Source: Lomentospora prolificans (lineage: Eukaryota > Ascomycota > Sordariomycetes > Microascales > Microascaceae). Taken from it: a DNA stretch of 64,000 nucleotides. The stretch is from positions 1,550,001 through 1,614,000 of the forward strand of contig JARFXM010000011.1 of assembly GCA_029532625.1 (NCBI GenBank), in the 5' to 3' direction. The notes beneath the pieces were generated by a model. The model ran no database searches. It had not been told where the DNA came from and saw only the letters and a list, made by a program, of their open reading frames with translations. The position numbers and the translations under genes are program-made. Shown here piece by piece: positions 47,049 through 60,412 of this stretch; the stretch's first letter is position 1, and each line of letters opens with the position of its first letter.

Positions 47049-48499
47049 CCATCACTCCAATATCACCGTCGACATCGCTAGCTGCATCGCTTGCTGTGTC
47101 ACAACTGTCCGTGCTACCAGGACTTTCCAGGTTCATCACTCCAGCCAGCCTCTTTCGCTGCGCTCCCGTCCCGGCCTGCTGTTGCTGCTGTTGCTGTCGT
47201 CGCTGCTTGACCATTTCTGTGATACCAAGATAGAATTTTTCGGCGGCTGGATCGAAGTCAGTCCTCGCCCGGCAGTTGTTTCGGTCGCGGAAGTGTCGGA
47301 GGATGTGCTCCTTGAAGTTGTCTAGCCTGTTGAAACTCGGTCTCATTGCATTGTCCTTGCAGAAGGGGCATCGATTTTGCATCGGCGAGTGCCACCTATG
47401 AGAAGGCCGTCGTGTTAGTCTGACCTACGGGGAAGAGTCTAGAAAGTTAGAGGTATACTTACGTAGTCATATGTCGAGTAAGGTTCTCCTTCCAGCTATA
47501 AGACTTTTCACAGCCCTCGTAAGGACACTTGAATCGCTTGCTGCCTCCGCTCTCCTCGTCCCCAGATACTTCCTTAGTAGTCGGACCCTTCATAGTGCTC
47601 ATGGCGCTAGCTTTTCTCTTTCCACGGGCCGAGAAGGCTCTCTCTTGGCTAGAGGCAGAATCGGCGCTACCCCGTCGGTTGGTACCACCCATTCCTGAAG
47701 GCAAATGAGTTGCGTCGGCGAGAGCTGCGAAGGCGATCTTGACAGCCTCCGGTATTTGTTGAGGAGTGAGTCCGGGGGAAGAAGATCGGAACTGAAAGAC
47801 AGGATTAACTTGTTGGCGAGTGTGAGAGCCTGGAGCGACCCTGGTGCAATCATCACGGCCCGAGTTCGTACCGACGAAGCTCGGAGTGCCATAGACTACA
47901 GGGACGCCTTTAGTAGGGATAGCAATATCAGAGAGATCGACATTAGAGTTTCGTCTACCCTCATTTGACGGCGGTGCCGTAAGAGTCGAGATTGAAGGAA
48001 GACTGATCCTGCGTGGGTGGTCCGAAGGAAGAGGCACGGACGCCGAGGAATACTTGCAATCAGCAACGAACGGCTCGGCTCGGGATGTCCTGTAAGCTCG
48101 GGGATCGCTGGGAGTGGTCCCGGCAACGCGCCCCACTCCAGAAAACCAGTCGCCGAATCGGTCTGCGGCACTGCCTAGAGGAGGCATGCCAGCACAGGGG
48201 TTTGGGTTCGCACAGACAGGGCTGCCACAGCTAACATCTTGGGAGGCCGGACCCCTACTGCCCGGATGAGAGAGATTGGGATGGCGATTGGAAGAGGAGG
48301 ACGACGATGATGACGATGATGATCGCGTCAAAGGAAGGCTCATCGAAGGACCAGCCGGGATCGAGGTACCAGAGTTAGTGGCTGGGAATGGTGCGCCCAT
48401 ACAGCCAGTAGAAACGCTCAAGAACGTGGCAAAACTTGGCAGTTGCTGGCTTTGAGGGCTCTGGGACTCGCCGATGTCTGTTCTAATATGGCTCTCCAT
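47044..48499 (-). CDS. C2H2 zinc-finger protein, putative transcription factor
   Basis: Two exons (48499-47463 and 47395-47044) around a 67 bp intron (GTAAGT..ATAG). The product is 462 aa. The start is the first ATG of the frame (MESHIRTD); the frame stays open for at least 36 codons upstream without an ATG. Residues 1-300 are low complexity with an 11-residue poly-Ser run and a basic stretch (SARGKRKAS) that could serve nuclear import. Finger 1 (C325-x4-C330-x12-H343-x4-H348) is split by the intron and restored by splicing. Finger 2 is C355-x2-C358-x17-H376-x3-H380, with an unusually long loop. A short poly-Gln and a Ser/Asp-rich acidic tail follow. Two adjacent fingers of this kind suggest DNA binding; the target is unknown. 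A TATATA element lies at about 48575-48582, roughly 75 bp before the ATG. Confidence 0.88.
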
Positions 48500-51400
48500 A
48501 CCGTCTACTACAGGCTCTTTCGTCGAAGAGAGTCGGTTTTGGCTTGCCTCTAGTATGTATCGAGTAAGAATCGAATGTATATATAGCGCAGAAGACACAG
48601 AAGGCAAGATCCGGACAACGAATGTGTAGGTAAGACTTATGGGTACATGTGCCTTGATGACCAGAGAGTTAAAGCGGAGAATGGGTGAGTATTAGAAATT
48701 TGAATAGGCCTCTTTCTGGGGTGTGAAGAGAGAGCAGTCTATAAGAGGAAGAGAGGATGCTCGTATATATGCCATTATAGTTGACGAGGATGTGAGAGAG
48801 AGGGGAGCCAAACATCTGCTGGCTAGGTCCTGACTTATAAAGCTGGCGCAGAAGTCAACACGCCTTGGAAGACGTAGTGTAGTATAGAAGCTGGCCACGG
48901 CCTCGATTCTGGTGGAATTGATCGCCCCTACCTTCAAAGAAAAAACAAGTACGCTCAATAGTATCATATTCTAGCAGCCACTGTGTGTACCTCTCATGGA
49001 CCGACTCGGCAGCCAGCAGGCCACAGGGTGTAGATTCGACTCGATGCGTGCAAGTGGGCGGAGAGGTACACTAGCCCCCATGCGCCAGCATGCCTACCCA
49101 CCGGCTTCACCATCCATCCACCTTCCCACTCCCCTGCCCCCCCTGCCTGCCTTCTTTCACGGGCTCCTTCACTGCCTGGCTGGCTTACCTACAAGTCTAC
49201 ACCCCGCTGTCTAGCGACCACCCCCCTCTTCCCACCCGCTGGCCTCGGAGGAGGACTGACGAGGTACAATACGAGTAGCCTGGCATTCCCGCCCCCGGGC
49301 CTGGTTGCTGGCTCTTGCGTGCATAACATGTCTGCGAGAGAGAGAAGCTAGTTTGAGGCTAACGAAACGTACGCTGGTTGACATCTACTGGCAAGTGCCG
49401 TATTCAAGCGCCGTATTCAAGCGGTTCATAGCCCTGAGAGGGTTTCCATGCATGCGTCTTTGGGTCCCTGGGAATCGAAGCCTCCTTAAACGAGATACGG
49501 TGGCGACAATCATCAGCCAGCTAGAGATGTTAGCAATCCCTCCCTCATCCACATTTGGGCTCTCTTGGTGCAGCGGTAATCTCGACTTCTCTACACCAAC
49601 ACCCAGAGCAAGACACTGTCAAGTACACACCTCATTGCTTGTTATCTTTACATAGGCTGTGGCAATTGAACAACACACCATGCACATCTGCACATGGGTT
49701 GGACGCACGAAATCGTGGGCCGGAAGAATCGATCTACAGTTCAGTCAGGGGAAGGGCAAGGAAGCAATTGACGAGGGGATTTGCCGGACGAAGAGTTAAG
49801 GGTGTCCGAGAAGTGAGCTAGCCAGCAAGCAACTGCTACCCAGTCACCGCTCGGCACGGCCTACAACCGACAGGAATTCCGGTCCCGTTTTCTCGGTCCG
49901 TTGGCCATGGCCACGCAGGGTCGTTCAAAGCCGTGGCGAAAACCTCGCTTTCGTTCAAGAATGAATCTGTGGACATTCCGCCGGCGTCACAAGGAGGGTG
50001 ACATGGTGTATAATTGTTTTCTGGAGATTTCTCTCGTCCGTCCGAGATACCGTGCAGTCTCGCGCGCAGCCCTATGTCTTCGTCGGAAAGGCTTCGTTCG
50101 TTTCTCCTCGGCCTTCCTGTCTCAGCAGACAGAATCATCGCGGGCTTGGCTTTTTGGCAAAATTATACTATTGGTGTTGATTTTAAGAGGAGCGCCGCGC
50201 CCCATTTATTCACGCTGGCTGGAGCCCATCGGCTAGCACAGAGAATTGACGCGGAATTTTTATTTTTTATTTTTCACAAGCCATCTCCTTCAGTGGGATT
50301 ATGAGCTGCGTGTCCATCATATCAGATCTGGACGGGTGCAGCACGGGTGAGGGGAAACGGGAAGCAACAAGTGGCCTTGACTGGCCCGAGCCTGAGAACA
50401 AGATGCCGGGGTCAAAGGTGGGAGACACGATCCGCTGGCAATAAGGTACAACCATTGACCAAACTGAGCAGCTTGGGCGGCAGTGTGAGCTTGAAGTCTG
50501 CAATTCTCGACCCGTCCAAAGCCAGCCTTCTCGTTACTCTGCATCAAAGTTAAGCAGCTATCAAACTAGCAAAACCTATCTAGCGCGAGAGAAAAGACGG
50601 ACGCTGGCTATATTCGAGAAGAAACCTAGTCCGAAATCTGGGTAGACTGGCGGACGTGCCGAAGCTTGACAAGAATGGCACCTGTCCTGCAGCATGGCCG
50701 AGACCCCAGTGAGTCCGCTCATCCCAGCCTTGCGCAGCGAAGCATGAAATTGCTCCGAAGCCGACGAAGGGAGGATACCCAAAACACGAAGCGCCTAGTA
50801 TGCATATCTATCAAGTCTGAGGAAGCGCCGTAAATTTTAGTTTGAACAATCGGCAGGGCGACGGGTCCGTGGCTGGTATTCGTATGGGAGCTCAATGAAC
50901 CTCTCTGATCAACAGGCTTAGGCAAACCATTCCAGGGTGCCATGCTTCCGGAGCATTCTGGCATTCCTTGATCATAGTGTAAACCTTTAGAAAAAGAAGG
51001 CTACCGAGCAAGGGGAAGACATGAAAAATCCGGGTTTGTGCTCAAGAGCCAGCGATGTCCTGCACCCTGACAAGGGGGGCGGCGCCTGTGGAAGATCGAA
51101 ACGCCAGCAACAAGGGGCAGGAGCCAATGCGGGGTCACGACCCTGGCTACCTGCTCCCTCCCAGCTCGAGCTGGGTACTGCAGGCTGGGGACAGCTCCTG
51201 ACGTGAGGCGTTCATCACCGGAAGAATACGTTGCAATTACAGCTGGCAATAGTCTATCATAGCACCGTTGGACATTTTCTGCACTTTGGTGGTAAAACCA
51301 TGGCGTTCTGGAAACGCTACAGTAGGGAAACATGGAAGTTGCGCCCAGAGGGCCAGCGGATCAAGGAGGAGGAATGAAAGTAGCAAGGTGCCTTGGAAGG

Positions 51401-54400
51401 TGGGAGGGGATGATGTGAATGATCCATGGATGTGATTGACGAGAAGCAGGTCCATCCCTTGGGACAGACAACCTCTTGGATGTGAGTTTGGGCCCGGCAG
51501 GAACAGCTTAGCAGGGATTATCACTAGCCAGCCTGGCCAACGGGAGCTCTTGTCCAGGGAGAACCCAGAGATTTCCGTAAGAGTAATGATCGACAATTGC
51601 TCAGCTATTAAACCCTGTTTCTTTTTTCGATCTGAAGCGGCCAACCACGCCGTCGGTGCTTCATGACCCCAGCGCCAGCATGGAGGGGCAGTCGCCAAAC
51701 GCCACCCATGGATCTTGGTCCCAAAAGTCGGTCCAGCGATTAATCCGGCAGGAATTCGAGGAATTCTATTGTTGAAAGAACGCACTTATCCTAAGCAAGT
51801 CCAGCTTGCGGCAGCAGTGTGCCGCGGTAAGGACTACCGCCGGGTTTCGCGAACTGTTAGGCTAATGCACCCTCTTGGCTGGCTGTCAGGATTATTCGGG
51901 TCCTAAGCCCCCTCGGTCTGTCCCTTTGGCTTTCGTTCCTGGGTGTGAATGGGGTGGGTGGGGGAGAACGGGCTTGCGTCTTATTGACCTACAGGCGCAG
52001 TGATTTCTGGCCGGTGTCTCAACTACTGTACTCAGCTTTTCTCCTCCATCCTTGGTCATTTATGGGGAATAGGCCGTTAGGATCCATGGATCGGTTGTTG
52101 AACGGATTCCTCTCAGTAGCAAAACCCTGCCTTGCTTGGGGCTCCGAATGCACTTGGACTGATTTAGATATTTCTGCGCCATTTAGCATGGGCTTGCAGA
52201 GTATGGGGTGGCGCCGGGGAAGCAGACTGCCCACGACGACCCAGTCACTTTTGCTTCTTCTGATACGGCTGGCCTGGCGTTCTTTGCTTTTTATTATAAA
52301 TGGAGGTTGCGGACACCCTCTAAAGATCCGCTGCTGGCTGTTTTGGATTGCTGGCGAGCTGTTAGCTGACCTCCCCTCCAGCACCAGACTAATACTGCCA
52401 GGCATGTACTGCGGTACGCCACAGGCACCTCTCACTCTTGGTCGAACGGAGGTGTATTGCGTGTAATCCTTGGGTGCCTCGAAATCTGCCCAAGGTGTCC
52501 AAGTATTTCTGGTTGAGTTGTGAATGGAAGACTAGAACATGTCCACGATGTTATTACCTCTAGCCTCCACTTTTACATGCTTCTTACCAGGAGCGTGTGT
52601 AGCACGAGGATAAAAAAGAAGCTACGAGTCTATCTTGTCCAGGCGACCCTCTTTCAACTTGCGGCTGTCGGGAAAACTCCCACCCTAGTAGGAAGCCTAA
52701 AATGCATCCCAGTGTACAGACCGTCTGCATTTCCACGAAAGGCAACAGCCAGTCGTGATAGGGTGGCAGCAATCTTGGAGCGTAGTTTTCGAGGCTCCCT
52801 TGTATCTTGTCACAATTCTGTCACCGCCAGATGTCCGTGACAAAAGTATGCACAATCCCATGCAACCACCCCGGACGATGCAAACATTCTTGTCCAACGA
52901 AACAAAAAAGAATTTTTATGCCCCATTGATACGATAATACGAGAGCCATCTTTTACTTTTGTAGGGTCTTATTTTTTGCCGATTATCCAGTTGCTGAGGT
53001 GGATAGATGTGTCGTTTGGCATGATTGACGAATTGATCTTCACGAGCCGCGGCCGCGGCGTGGGCGGGTTGAAGCGATCAAAAGCGGGCCGTATCCGCGG
53101 GACCTGCCACCTATGGACCAATATGTTTTAGGTAACATCAGTATTTCGTAGCTGGCGAGCAGCCTGGCACGAGCTGGCAATTTCACACATTTAAACGAGA
53201 CCCCAATTGATCAGGGCGCAAATTGTGATGAATCCACATGCCAATCTCTCCGGGCTTCCCCGGAATCTCCTATCGCCAGCCGACTTCCTAGATTACCAAC
53301 TGCATGCGGATGGGTCTCCGTTGTCTAGTTTAGCATCCGAAATGGGCTTTGGGGATTCTTTTCTTTTTCCTCGCCTATAGATGCCAGGTTCCGATGGTAA
53401 ACTGTCACCATGATATCTTGGCTTCTAGGGTCTTACCAATGGTCACATAGATGTTACGACGAGTTTGTTCTCGATGGAATGAAGGAGGTGGGACTTGGTG
53501 AAAAAGTGGCCAATGGTCGGCATCAACAGCGCAGACGTATACGATGTAGCCACAGCCAGAGACTGGTCTAGTGGGGTATTATACCTTGGTACCATGAATG
53601 GGGAATCAAACTTCGAATGTTACTATACATCGACGACCTTACCTGTCAATCCAAAGGTTTTCCGCCAGAAAAGGAATTTACTCCATTACGAACATTATCA
53701 AGCTACCGCGGGCCTTCCGTGTCTCTGCTATCGTACCCTGCGAGCGGGAGCCCGGATTATCTAGGGTCCCTCGTTGATAGCAAGACAACACACAGTTTTT
53801 GACCACCTGGAAGAGCAACAGGCTGTGCTGACTACAGACGATGTAAGGGGCTGCTTGAAGAGGCCGCACGCGGTTGGATTAGAGCGCATCGGTTACCGGA
53901 AAGATCGCCACGCATGCACTGCAAACGGAGTCGATGCGACTCGCTCTCATTTGGTCCAAACTTGGCGCTTGGAACTTGACAGATCCCCGAATGCCCTGGC
54001 AGAGTGCAGAAAGAGTGATCGATTGGATTCGATATCCTCTGGATGTGTACTGAAGTGCGCCTCCGGACGGTGTGTACACCAGCGGCACTGATCGAAAGAT
54101 CTGTTTTCTATGACGCAGCAAGACTTTTGAACACGATGTTCAGCCTGCCTCCTTCTGTCCCACCTCCAAAGCTGTTGACGGCATGCTGTGGGCTGGGCAC
54201 TGGGTTCAGCTCATTAACCAGGGAACTTGACCATACTGATAGCACAACTTGTTCTGATAAGCATCAGTATAATGAGAGTCCACTCTGAAATGTCTTGGCG
54301 TAGTACGGCCTAGCCAGTTAAACCTCACCAGGCACTTCCACAACCCCCTCCAGTATCACTGAGTATAACTGACAGGATAACCGACCCAATATATTACTTT

Positions 54401-57400
54401 CGTCCAAATGAAAGCGCATCGGAACTTTTTACGACAGCGAGACATCCCTCGTCATTCAGAACTGTTGCATTCCCAATCTATCCCTTAGCTTCCCACTTAT
54501 GGCCGGGTCTAAAGGATGGCGGAGAGTGGGGCAGCGATGGCGAGACTCTGGTGGACGCTGGCTTTGCGGTTGTGTTGGACATTATTTGCTACAGTACTCG
54601 ATCCTGTAGATCTTCACGCACTCTCCGTCGATTGAGAGACTTGAATATGGTCCGTCCAGCAAAATACGGACTGACGAAGTATTGGCCTGGCATCCTGGCG
54701 TTGAAACCGGCCTTTTAATAGGATCTGATAAAGCCATTACATCGGCGGGCACCTGGTTCAACGTCCTGTTTGATAGGTTCGATCGCGGTTGAAGGCTACG
54801 GCGCTCAGACGCCTCAGGGCTGCTACACATAAAATCTCGTGACCGTTACCCTGTAACTTAAGGGGAATAGCACGACCTTGGTTGTGGTTGCCATAATTCC
54901 GGCCTCTCCCTACGATATCGAAAGGTAATTCCGGCGGTATATGGGGACCGTGGATTTGTCCTGGTTGTACCTTGAGCTAGTATCACTGCAATCGCCTAGC
55001 GCAAATTCCTTCATTGAGGTCTGCTCCGTCTACGGATTCGTTACGGACAATCGTTGAGATGCTGGCATTCGCATGGTTGTAGGGTAGTTACGAAGTCTCT
55101 CCGTTGATATCTGTTATCTACTAGTTCTACTACCGCCATGTGGACAAGGCCAGCTTGGCAGCTATGTGCGGCGGCCACCGCCGATGATTGAGAGGAGGAT
55201 CGGAGCAGACACGGGCACGTATGACCCCTCCTCACGCTGACGCTTACAATAAGACCACGGACCATCTGGGTCCTTGGCCCCATTCGATCTTCTTAATCGT
55301 TACGAAACCAAAGACTTCCTGAATTGACTTCAAATCCCCCCCATGGCCGCCCCAGGTACGTTCATCCATGAGGTACCGGGGGGGCAGTGGGGACAATGCT
55401 GCCGGTTATCACCTCCGAGGCTAGCAGAGGTGGCTCAAGCTTACTCCGGATATCAGCTGTCACTTTTTTTCTCTTCATCAAACACAGCTCCAGATGCATC
55501 TGGTGCACGGAATACTTACAATACTGGGAAGGCATGACTAACTCTTACTACTTAATTTGAAGAAGCAACCACGACCTACACCATGTGAGCGCACAATTCC
55601 CTCGCTCAATCATGACGTGAAGCTCGTCACTGGTCCAGTCCATCACAGGGCAGTACAGGGGCGGGCATGTGCTTGTCTATGTAGAGGTCTCCGAGCCTAG
55701 AGCTCATCATACAGTCGATTCTTTATGTGGTGTCTAAGTGGGGATCGCATGACAGTAGGTCATCGGAAATCTCTCTCTACGAAGGTACTGTAGCACTCCA
55801 ATCTCCATTCAGTTGGTGATATCTTCCTGTTCTTTTTTTTCTTTTTTTATGCAAGGCCAGGGCAACCTTCACCCTCTATTACATTATAGATATTACTCTG
55901 TTCTGGGGAGCTGCACTTCAAATGGATGGATTTAACACTACTTGGAGTTTATTACACTGCAACATCCCTCCTTCCCCTTCTTCCCCTTTCCATCTCGCCT
56001 CTTCTCTCTCTATAACTGCCCTTGTCCTGACACAGCATCAGTAACTGTTTCAGTGGTGTTCATGGCAAGAACGATCCTGTCAAAGGGCACCTTTCACCCC
56101 TGCTATTACAAGCATGGGCTGCCCCTCCCCTGCTTCCACTGAGGCCAGCTGTTGTTATTAGTCCTGGTCTGTCCAATATGTACCTTGCAATGATTACGAA
56201 GTATATGGCCAGCCTGGCGGGGCGAGCGGCAGGAGGCGCTGGCTCTTGTTGATCTCCTTTTAGTGCATCCTTATTATAACTAGGAATGGAAGTAGCTGGT
56301 TGATCATCAACGTGGCTCTACTTGCACAGAGTCATGTACCTCTAGGAAAGGGTAAGTCTCTTTCCAACCCTAGCAGACAATTTTAGTACGATCACGGTAA
56401 TTCGAGGCTGGCCAATCCTTGTCGGCGTGCACGCCATTGCAGGAGGGGGGGTGCATAGGCATGACTCTGAGCAACAACCCAAGTTTCCGCCAACCTGGAT
56501 TTCGGCATCACGACTCAATTTTCCGGTCAACTGCCCATAACACAACTCTGCTCAGTATTAGCTCCAGGCAAGAAATGTACCAAGCAATGAGTGCAACCAA
56601 ATAGGACCAGGGTTCCCATAGTCCCCGCATTCTATCGGCTTCGCGTTCGCCTTCCATAGCAAACCAACTACTTCGGAGATATTAACGCCTCGACCGCACA
56701 TGGCAAAGCCGCGCCGTAATGTGCAGCAAGATCCGCTTCTCGTAGGGATCGCCATTGTCGCCGTGCCCTCGACCACCCTCTGTGGCTTCCGACTTGAGCA
56801 CAAGGTGCTATCCCTAGTCAGCCATTTCTGTGGCCAATTGAGACCTCTTCTTACTCGTTTCCTTCTCACATGACCCTGCGGCTTCAGCATGAATCATCAG
56901 TCCTCATAACCAGATCATTGGGGTGTCCAAGCCTCGCTACCATGTCAGTGGCGGCTTCGCGTTCACCACCGTCCAGGAGCTGAAGTCCGTGCCTGTGTCC
57001 TCGTCAAGGTGGGGGCCACAGCACAGTTGCGACGGAGGCCGGCACTCGGACATCCTCCATTCCTCTTTCCGAGGTCCCGTCCACGGCGTGCTGATTTGAC
57101 TTAGCCGGATGCAAGAGAGGCTTCAGGCATGTTGCGCTGTTCTACTCCCACCAACAGCTCTGTGCGAGCCATCCAATATAGGGATTCCCTTTCACCCCTG
57201 TTCAGCTGATATGGGTGCACTAGGCATGCCCTTCGCTGTGGATGAGATGTGATAGCCTCAAGTCCTGTCGTCTATGCTACACCTTCAGGGCTCACATGAC
57301 CTTGGCTAAAGAAAGGAAAGCCAGCTAGTTTGAGTTCACTTCTTCATGCTCAAGACAGAAGATGAATCAAAGTCGAGAGACGACGTATCATTTTCCACAG

Positions 57401-58690
57401 GCGTCGCATCAGCCCCTGTGCTTGCCCTTGGCGCACCCTTAATTTGGCTTGCCGACCTACCTCGATCGGCGCACCGTTGCATAGACTCCCGAATCGGCAA
57501 AAGAAAAGGAAATCTCGAGAATTAGCAAAATCCTCCGGGAATCATGGCCCCGGCCAACCGTCCTGGGTTAAAGAAGCCCCCCGCCAGACAGCTTTTTATC
57601 ATGCCGGCGAATGCCCCTGCAGCCTGCATATACATATCTCCGGACCGTCCACCGCCAACGATGCTCCATCAATGGGCAGCTTTTCTAAGAGGAAGACCGT
57701 CGATCATAGAAAGCGATGCGTGCCCCACATGCCTTCCCCATTTCGTGGTGTAGAAGCAACGGTTCTGTGTTTGTATGCGGTGCCACGAATGAAGTTGGAG
57801 GCCGCGGGGTTGATGGAAGTAGAGAGCGGAAAGAGGCGGAAAGATGGCGGAAGCGAAGGACGAGGTGGAGTACGTGTCTTGGTACCCGTCGCCGTGCGAA
57901 AGCACAAAGTCTTTTGTCAATCGAGGAACACTCCTCAAGATGTTTATGATGGCAGATTTGCTGGCTTCCCAGCTGCTTCCCAGCTGGCCCTTAATTATTC
58001 GTCGATCCTTTGGTTCGATGTACTGTATGTATCGCGTAGAACATCCTTGGCCGACCGAAAGCAGCTGCCGAGGTATCTTGGATAGTTCACCTCAGCATGG
58101 GAATATTCAGCTCGGACAGCCCTACTACCCGAAACTCGGCGAGGGTCAACTCGACATGACGCAGTTGGAGATCGATTACCCATTCCATCTCTGTGAATCC
58201 ATGATGTCATGTTGCCGCTGCCATCTGACAACACTCATATATTAGACTATATTATGAGGATGCGTCGGACGCTCTCCCATGCCATGTCCTTTTTAAGGGT
58301 ATTTTGACCCCATTTTTATTCATTTGCTCTATTATTCCGAAGCTCGCCTGCAAAGGCTTGCGATTGCAGCTGTAGCTTCCTGGAATACCAAATGATATTT
58401 CGGTATTGCTGGCACAGATAAACGCTGGCTCTGAGAGTAGGCACTATGACCTACAATAGATGTATATCAGCGATAATCTATAAAGAGCACATTTCTTCCT
58501 TGCCTCTTTGACATGAGAGGGGATTTATTTTTTCTTTTTTTAATATTAATTTATTTAAATATTTATTATTTATTGTATGAATAAATAAAATCTGAATGGT
58601 CTTAGATTTTTTAGCGATTATTTTTAATGATTTATTTTATATAATACATGGAAAGGAGCTGTCCGTTATTATAGACGTAGCAGTCACTCG
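48500..58690. other. About 10 kb without a recognisable gene
   Basis: Both strands show only short ORFs lacking known domains. The longest are plus 57444-58085 (213 codons), minus 51237-51785 (182) and plus 51945-52466 (173), all within what chance and GC-rich stretches allow. The DNA is rich in CTGGC/GCCAG words (for example 51526-51540 and 56206-56222). A very AT-rich block lies at its right end. The left 500 bases include the zinc-finger promoter. Decayed genes may be present but none could be named, except the HET relic just to the right. Confidence 0.5.
58527..58655. repeat. AT-rich low-complexity block
   Basis: About 130 bases almost free of G and C, made of T runs and TTTATT/AATAAA words. 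It flanks the HET pseudogene. It could be a remnant of a RIP-mutated repeat or simply low-complexity DNA. Confidence 0.7.
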
Positions 58691-58836
58691 CAGAGCTACA
58701 CACGCGTTGGAAGTCAGAGGGATGGATGGGGCTCAGCCCTTTCCCGAACGATAGTAACCCTTAGACTCCTTCCAGATAACTCCTTAAGTCCTTGTCGCCA
58801 GCAGCGGATGCTGGCGTCCTCCACAAAACGATTGAT

Positions 58837-60412
58837 ATACATGACAGGCCCGCTCACTGAGGCCCGTGAGGAGGATGGCAGGTATGGCGCGTCAATTCTC
58901 TAGACCGGGCTCCCCATTTTGGCTTCAAGAGAATGATCGCTATCCCAGAGCTAAGAGTGGCCCATATCATCAGTCCACAATCCTGCGTGATATTCGGCGG
59001 TTAAATGATCGCCCACCAACTTCGCGAGGCCGGAGGACCGCTGGTGAACGATCTGTCTCTCGCGTCAGATACTCTCGTGTTACTTGCTGGATAGCCTTGC
59101 GCCATTCGGTAAGGAACTCCGATCGTGGAGAGTTCTGCCTGGAGAGAAGCTTACGAAAAGCGCTGCGGCAAGGGGGGCAGGTCCATGGTGCGGCACTCAC
59201 AGCGTCGCACCGAGTAACACGACCATACAATCTCTTCCTTGCAGTAGTGGACTTTACGAGTGGGAAGGTCAGTCTCTTGTAGAGCCTGAATCCGAGTCGG
59301 TAGCCTACTGGGGAATGACTTATCATGAGTGAGGAGTACTATTAACGTTCGCGGGGTTCCTGGATCGCAGCCGCGCATAAATCCGGATGGTCGTCAAGTC
59401 ATCGATTTCAGCAGTAATGAGTTGAGTTTGATGGGCTATGTATGACACGATCGTCAGGCGCTCCGAAAAGACCCTCTATGGAGTTCTCTGCTACATCGGC
59501 AGCGGAGTCAAGGTCGCATTTCGATGAATATCCTTCATTCTGGAAGCGTCGTAGCCACAATCACATCCAATTCGTCCTGAGCAATGCAGATAGAGCCGAT
59601 GCTGAAAAAGGCTGGTCAGTCGAACCGGCATCTGAGGAGTGCTGAGCAAAGAAGAGACAGTAAGTAATCTCTTCGGAGAAACTTGATTCCTAGTGACGGA
59701 GTTACGCTTATCACACGTTTGCTCTCATTCTTAATGCGCAAGCTCGCTACATGGTTAGTTATATTGGATTCCAGCATCACGGCCGTTAGATCCCCCCTTC
59801 CTCCACGGCGCCAGGAACTAAGAACAACATACCCGCCCTCTTCCCGCTCTTTAGCAAGGTGCAGACTCATTGTTTGGTTTGAGATGCCCACGTCAATCTC
59901 CCGGATCGGTAGTAATCGACCGTGATTGCATCGTATTCTTGGTGCCACTCCCGGCAATCGTCCATCCACCGACGTATCAAAGCGAGTTCTCTTGTTTTGT
60001 TCTGGATATCGACCAATCTTCCACCCTTCTTCGATCTTCCATTTCGTGGAATGACCCAAGTTCGCCGAACTGGATCAGTCGAATGGATCGAAGGATTTGT
60101 AGCCGGCTCGGAGCGACGGACACTTGCGTTCCTCCGTACAGAGCTCAATAACCTTGAGAGGCGTATCCTCGCTCCTCATTTATAGCGTCAGGTAGAGTGG
60201 ACCATTGACAAACCCCCGAATATAGTCGACTTCCTTGATCGGCGCGAAGCTGACGATACTGTCATGAGTGAGTTTGCCCGGCTTGCGGTCACCAGCATTG
60301 CTCTTGACAAGACTGGAAGCTGAAATGAAAAAAGGCACTTTTCAAAATTACGACAAGCGCTGCATCTCTTATGAGATATAGCCACTGCGGTGGGACATTG
60401 AGGCTCTGACAT
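58837..60412 (-). pseudogene. HET-domain (heterokaryon incompatibility) pseudogene
   Basis: Seven collinear minus-strand blocks in shifting frames match a HET protein from N- to C-terminus: LALIRRWMDDC (59992-59936); LLPIREIDVG then YVVLSS (59915-59814), the LPTRLIDV and YVALSYCWG motifs; SVTPSLGIKFL (about 59708-59674), the TLGxRYLW motif; GSICIAQDEL (about 59610-59565), the DSLCIIQD motif; AADVAENSIEGLF (59533-59444), the TIAATSAENSxxGLF region; QALQETDLPTRKVHY..IVWSC (59303-59169), the WxLQExLLSxRxLHF..xxWEC motif; and YLTRETDRSPA (59116-59027), the LTxxTDRLPA motif. A final block (58950-58837) ends APYLPSSSRASVSGPV, like APSWSWASVDGPV, with an in-frame TAG. CSACRNFEKCLF at about 60350 may be the N-terminus. 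Introns could explain one or two breaks, but several frame changes and lost Trp and Cys residues mean it is dead. Intact HET proteins trigger cell death after fusion of unlike strains. Confidence 0.82.

Noticed and set aside
53617..53802. YIDDL-containing ORF resembling a reverse-transcriptase catalytic box
   Set aside because: Only the five-residue motif fits; no other RT, RNase H or integrase motif occurs in any frame nearby, so it is most likely chance.
54723..54731. Second ATCTGATAA site
   Set aside because: It lies in gene-free DNA with no iron-related gene nearby, and about one chance match is expected in the window.
57444..58085. 213-codon plus ORF in the gene-free tract
   Set aside because: No domain is recognised, composition is irregular, several other ORFs overlap it, and its length is near what chance allows in this amount of sequence.
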